Shown here: in pieces, positions 5,941 to 6,316 of the stretch
How positions within the stretch are numbered: position 1 is the stretch's first letter
Layout: the number at the start of each line of letters is the position of its first letter
NCBI RefSeq assembly: GCF_023661085.1
Contig: NZ_JAHDJT010000082.1
Span: 1-6,316 of the forward strand
From: Wolbachia pipientis
GTDB lineage: Bacteria > Pseudomonadota > Alphaproteobacteria > Rickettsiales > Anaplasmataceae
Direction: 5' to 3'
Length of the DNA: 6,316 nt
The notes under the pieces: model-generated
The model's input: the letters and a program-made list of their open reading frames with translations, nothing else
Databases searched by the model: none
What the model was told of the DNA's origin: nothing
Made by a program: the position numbers and the translations under genes

Positions 5941-6316
5941 GTGAAAAGAGCTTTAATATTCACATTTCTAATAGCAGTTGTATTAATAGTTGTTACTTAT
6001 TTGTACAAGAACAGCGAAACAGACAATTCACAAGTGGTGAATGTTTATTCATCACGCAAGGAGGAATTAGTACGTACTTTATTTGATGAATTTACAAAAA
6101 ACACGGGCATCAAGGTACGTTATATTATTGATGATTATTCTCAGTTGCTCTCACGCATGGAAAATGGTGGTGAAGCTGACTTATTTTTGACTGCAGATGC
6201 AGTGAATTTGATTTTAGCAAAAAAAAGAGACCTTCTGTCCAAAGTAGACTCAGAGGTTTTAAAAAATGCTATACCTGCAAAATTTAGAGATAATGAAGAT
6301 TATTGGTTTGGCCTCA
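5941..6316 (+). CDS. fbpA: Fe(3+) ABC transporter substrate-binding protein (5' part)
   Basis: This is the N-terminal 125 residues of a periplasmic ferric-iron-binding protein of the FbpA/AfuA/FutA family, which hands Fe3+ to an inner-membrane ABC permease. The family is recognised by VNVYSSRKEELV (33-44), EFTKNTGIKVRY (50-61), GEADLFLTADA (77-87) and IPAKFRDNEDYWFGL (111-125), all in their usual order and spacing. Family members run to roughly 320-350 residues, so about two thirds lie beyond the right edge. The start is GTG 5941: the frame is closed by TAA at 5914 and has no ATG before the signal. The N-terminus is Lys-Arg then a hydrophobic stretch (4-22) with neither a lipobox Cys nor a clear AxA cleavage site, so it may stay membrane-anchored. 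No good Shine-Dalgarno is seen (AGAGA lies about 16 bases away). Confidence 0.88.
   Translation, partial: MKRALIFTFLIAVVLIVVTYLYKNSETDNSQVVNVYSSRKEELVRTLFDEFTKNTGIKVRYIIDDYSQLLSRMENGGEADLFLTADAVNLILAKKRDLLSKVDSEVLKNAIPAKFRDNEDYWFGL

Noticed and set aside
5850..6086. Plus-strand GTG-started open frame of 78 codons; considered as a small gene or as a frameshifted tail of the 4871-5845 gene
   Set aside because: It overlaps the N-terminal coding part of the iron-binding protein by about 145 bases in another frame, has no ribosome site, and its Cys-rich translation resembles nothing. The upstream gene already ends in a normal stop.

Overview
The window looks like chromosomal DNA of an alphaproteobacterial endosymbiont of the order Rickettsiales, most probably Wolbachia. 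The reasons are the AT-rich composition, the cofactor-independent phosphoglycerate mutase, a cysteine-free ribosomal protein L31, a short NAD kinase, two orphan exported or membrane proteins of the kind seen in these genomes, and a short hairpin-rich palindromic repeat like those scattered through Wolbachia chromosomes. This assignment comes from reading the sequence and the family features; no database comparison was possible.

Layout from left to right. Positions 1-205 are a regulatory region. On the minus strand there is a near-consensus sigma-70 promoter (TTGACA, 17 bp, TATTAT) followed by a 20-bp perfect dyad and a possible start codon at the left edge. On the plus strand a 22-codon leader ORF with a strong Shine-Dalgarno ends six bases before gpmI and in the same frame. 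gpmI (206-1708) is complete. A putative secreted protein of unknown function follows (1852-2469), then a small palindromic repeat (about 2519-2606) and the intrinsic terminator of fabD (2604-2635, read leftward). fabD (2638-3618) is on the minus strand. A compact intergenic region (3619-3746) holds two back-to-back strong promoters, one for fabD and one for the rpmE-nadK pair (3747-4778). Next comes an orphan protein with four predicted membrane segments (4871-5845), and last the beginning of a ferric-iron ABC transporter substrate-binding protein (5941 to the window edge).

Most of the window is core metabolism and translation: lower glycolysis/gluconeogenesis (GpmI), fatty-acid synthesis initiation (FabD), ribosome structure (L31), NADP supply (NadK) and iron uptake (FbpA-like). 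FabD and NadK are linked in principle, because fatty-acid elongation consumes malonyl-ACP and NADPH, and their transcripts start from adjacent divergent promoters. The orphan genes at 1852-2469 and 4871-5845 are the least explained protein-coding content. I see no CRISPR array, insertion sequence, tRNA or rRNA, and no convincing new multi-gene system. The most unusual features are the gpmI leader ORF, the dyad at the left edge, and the 2+2 membrane protein.
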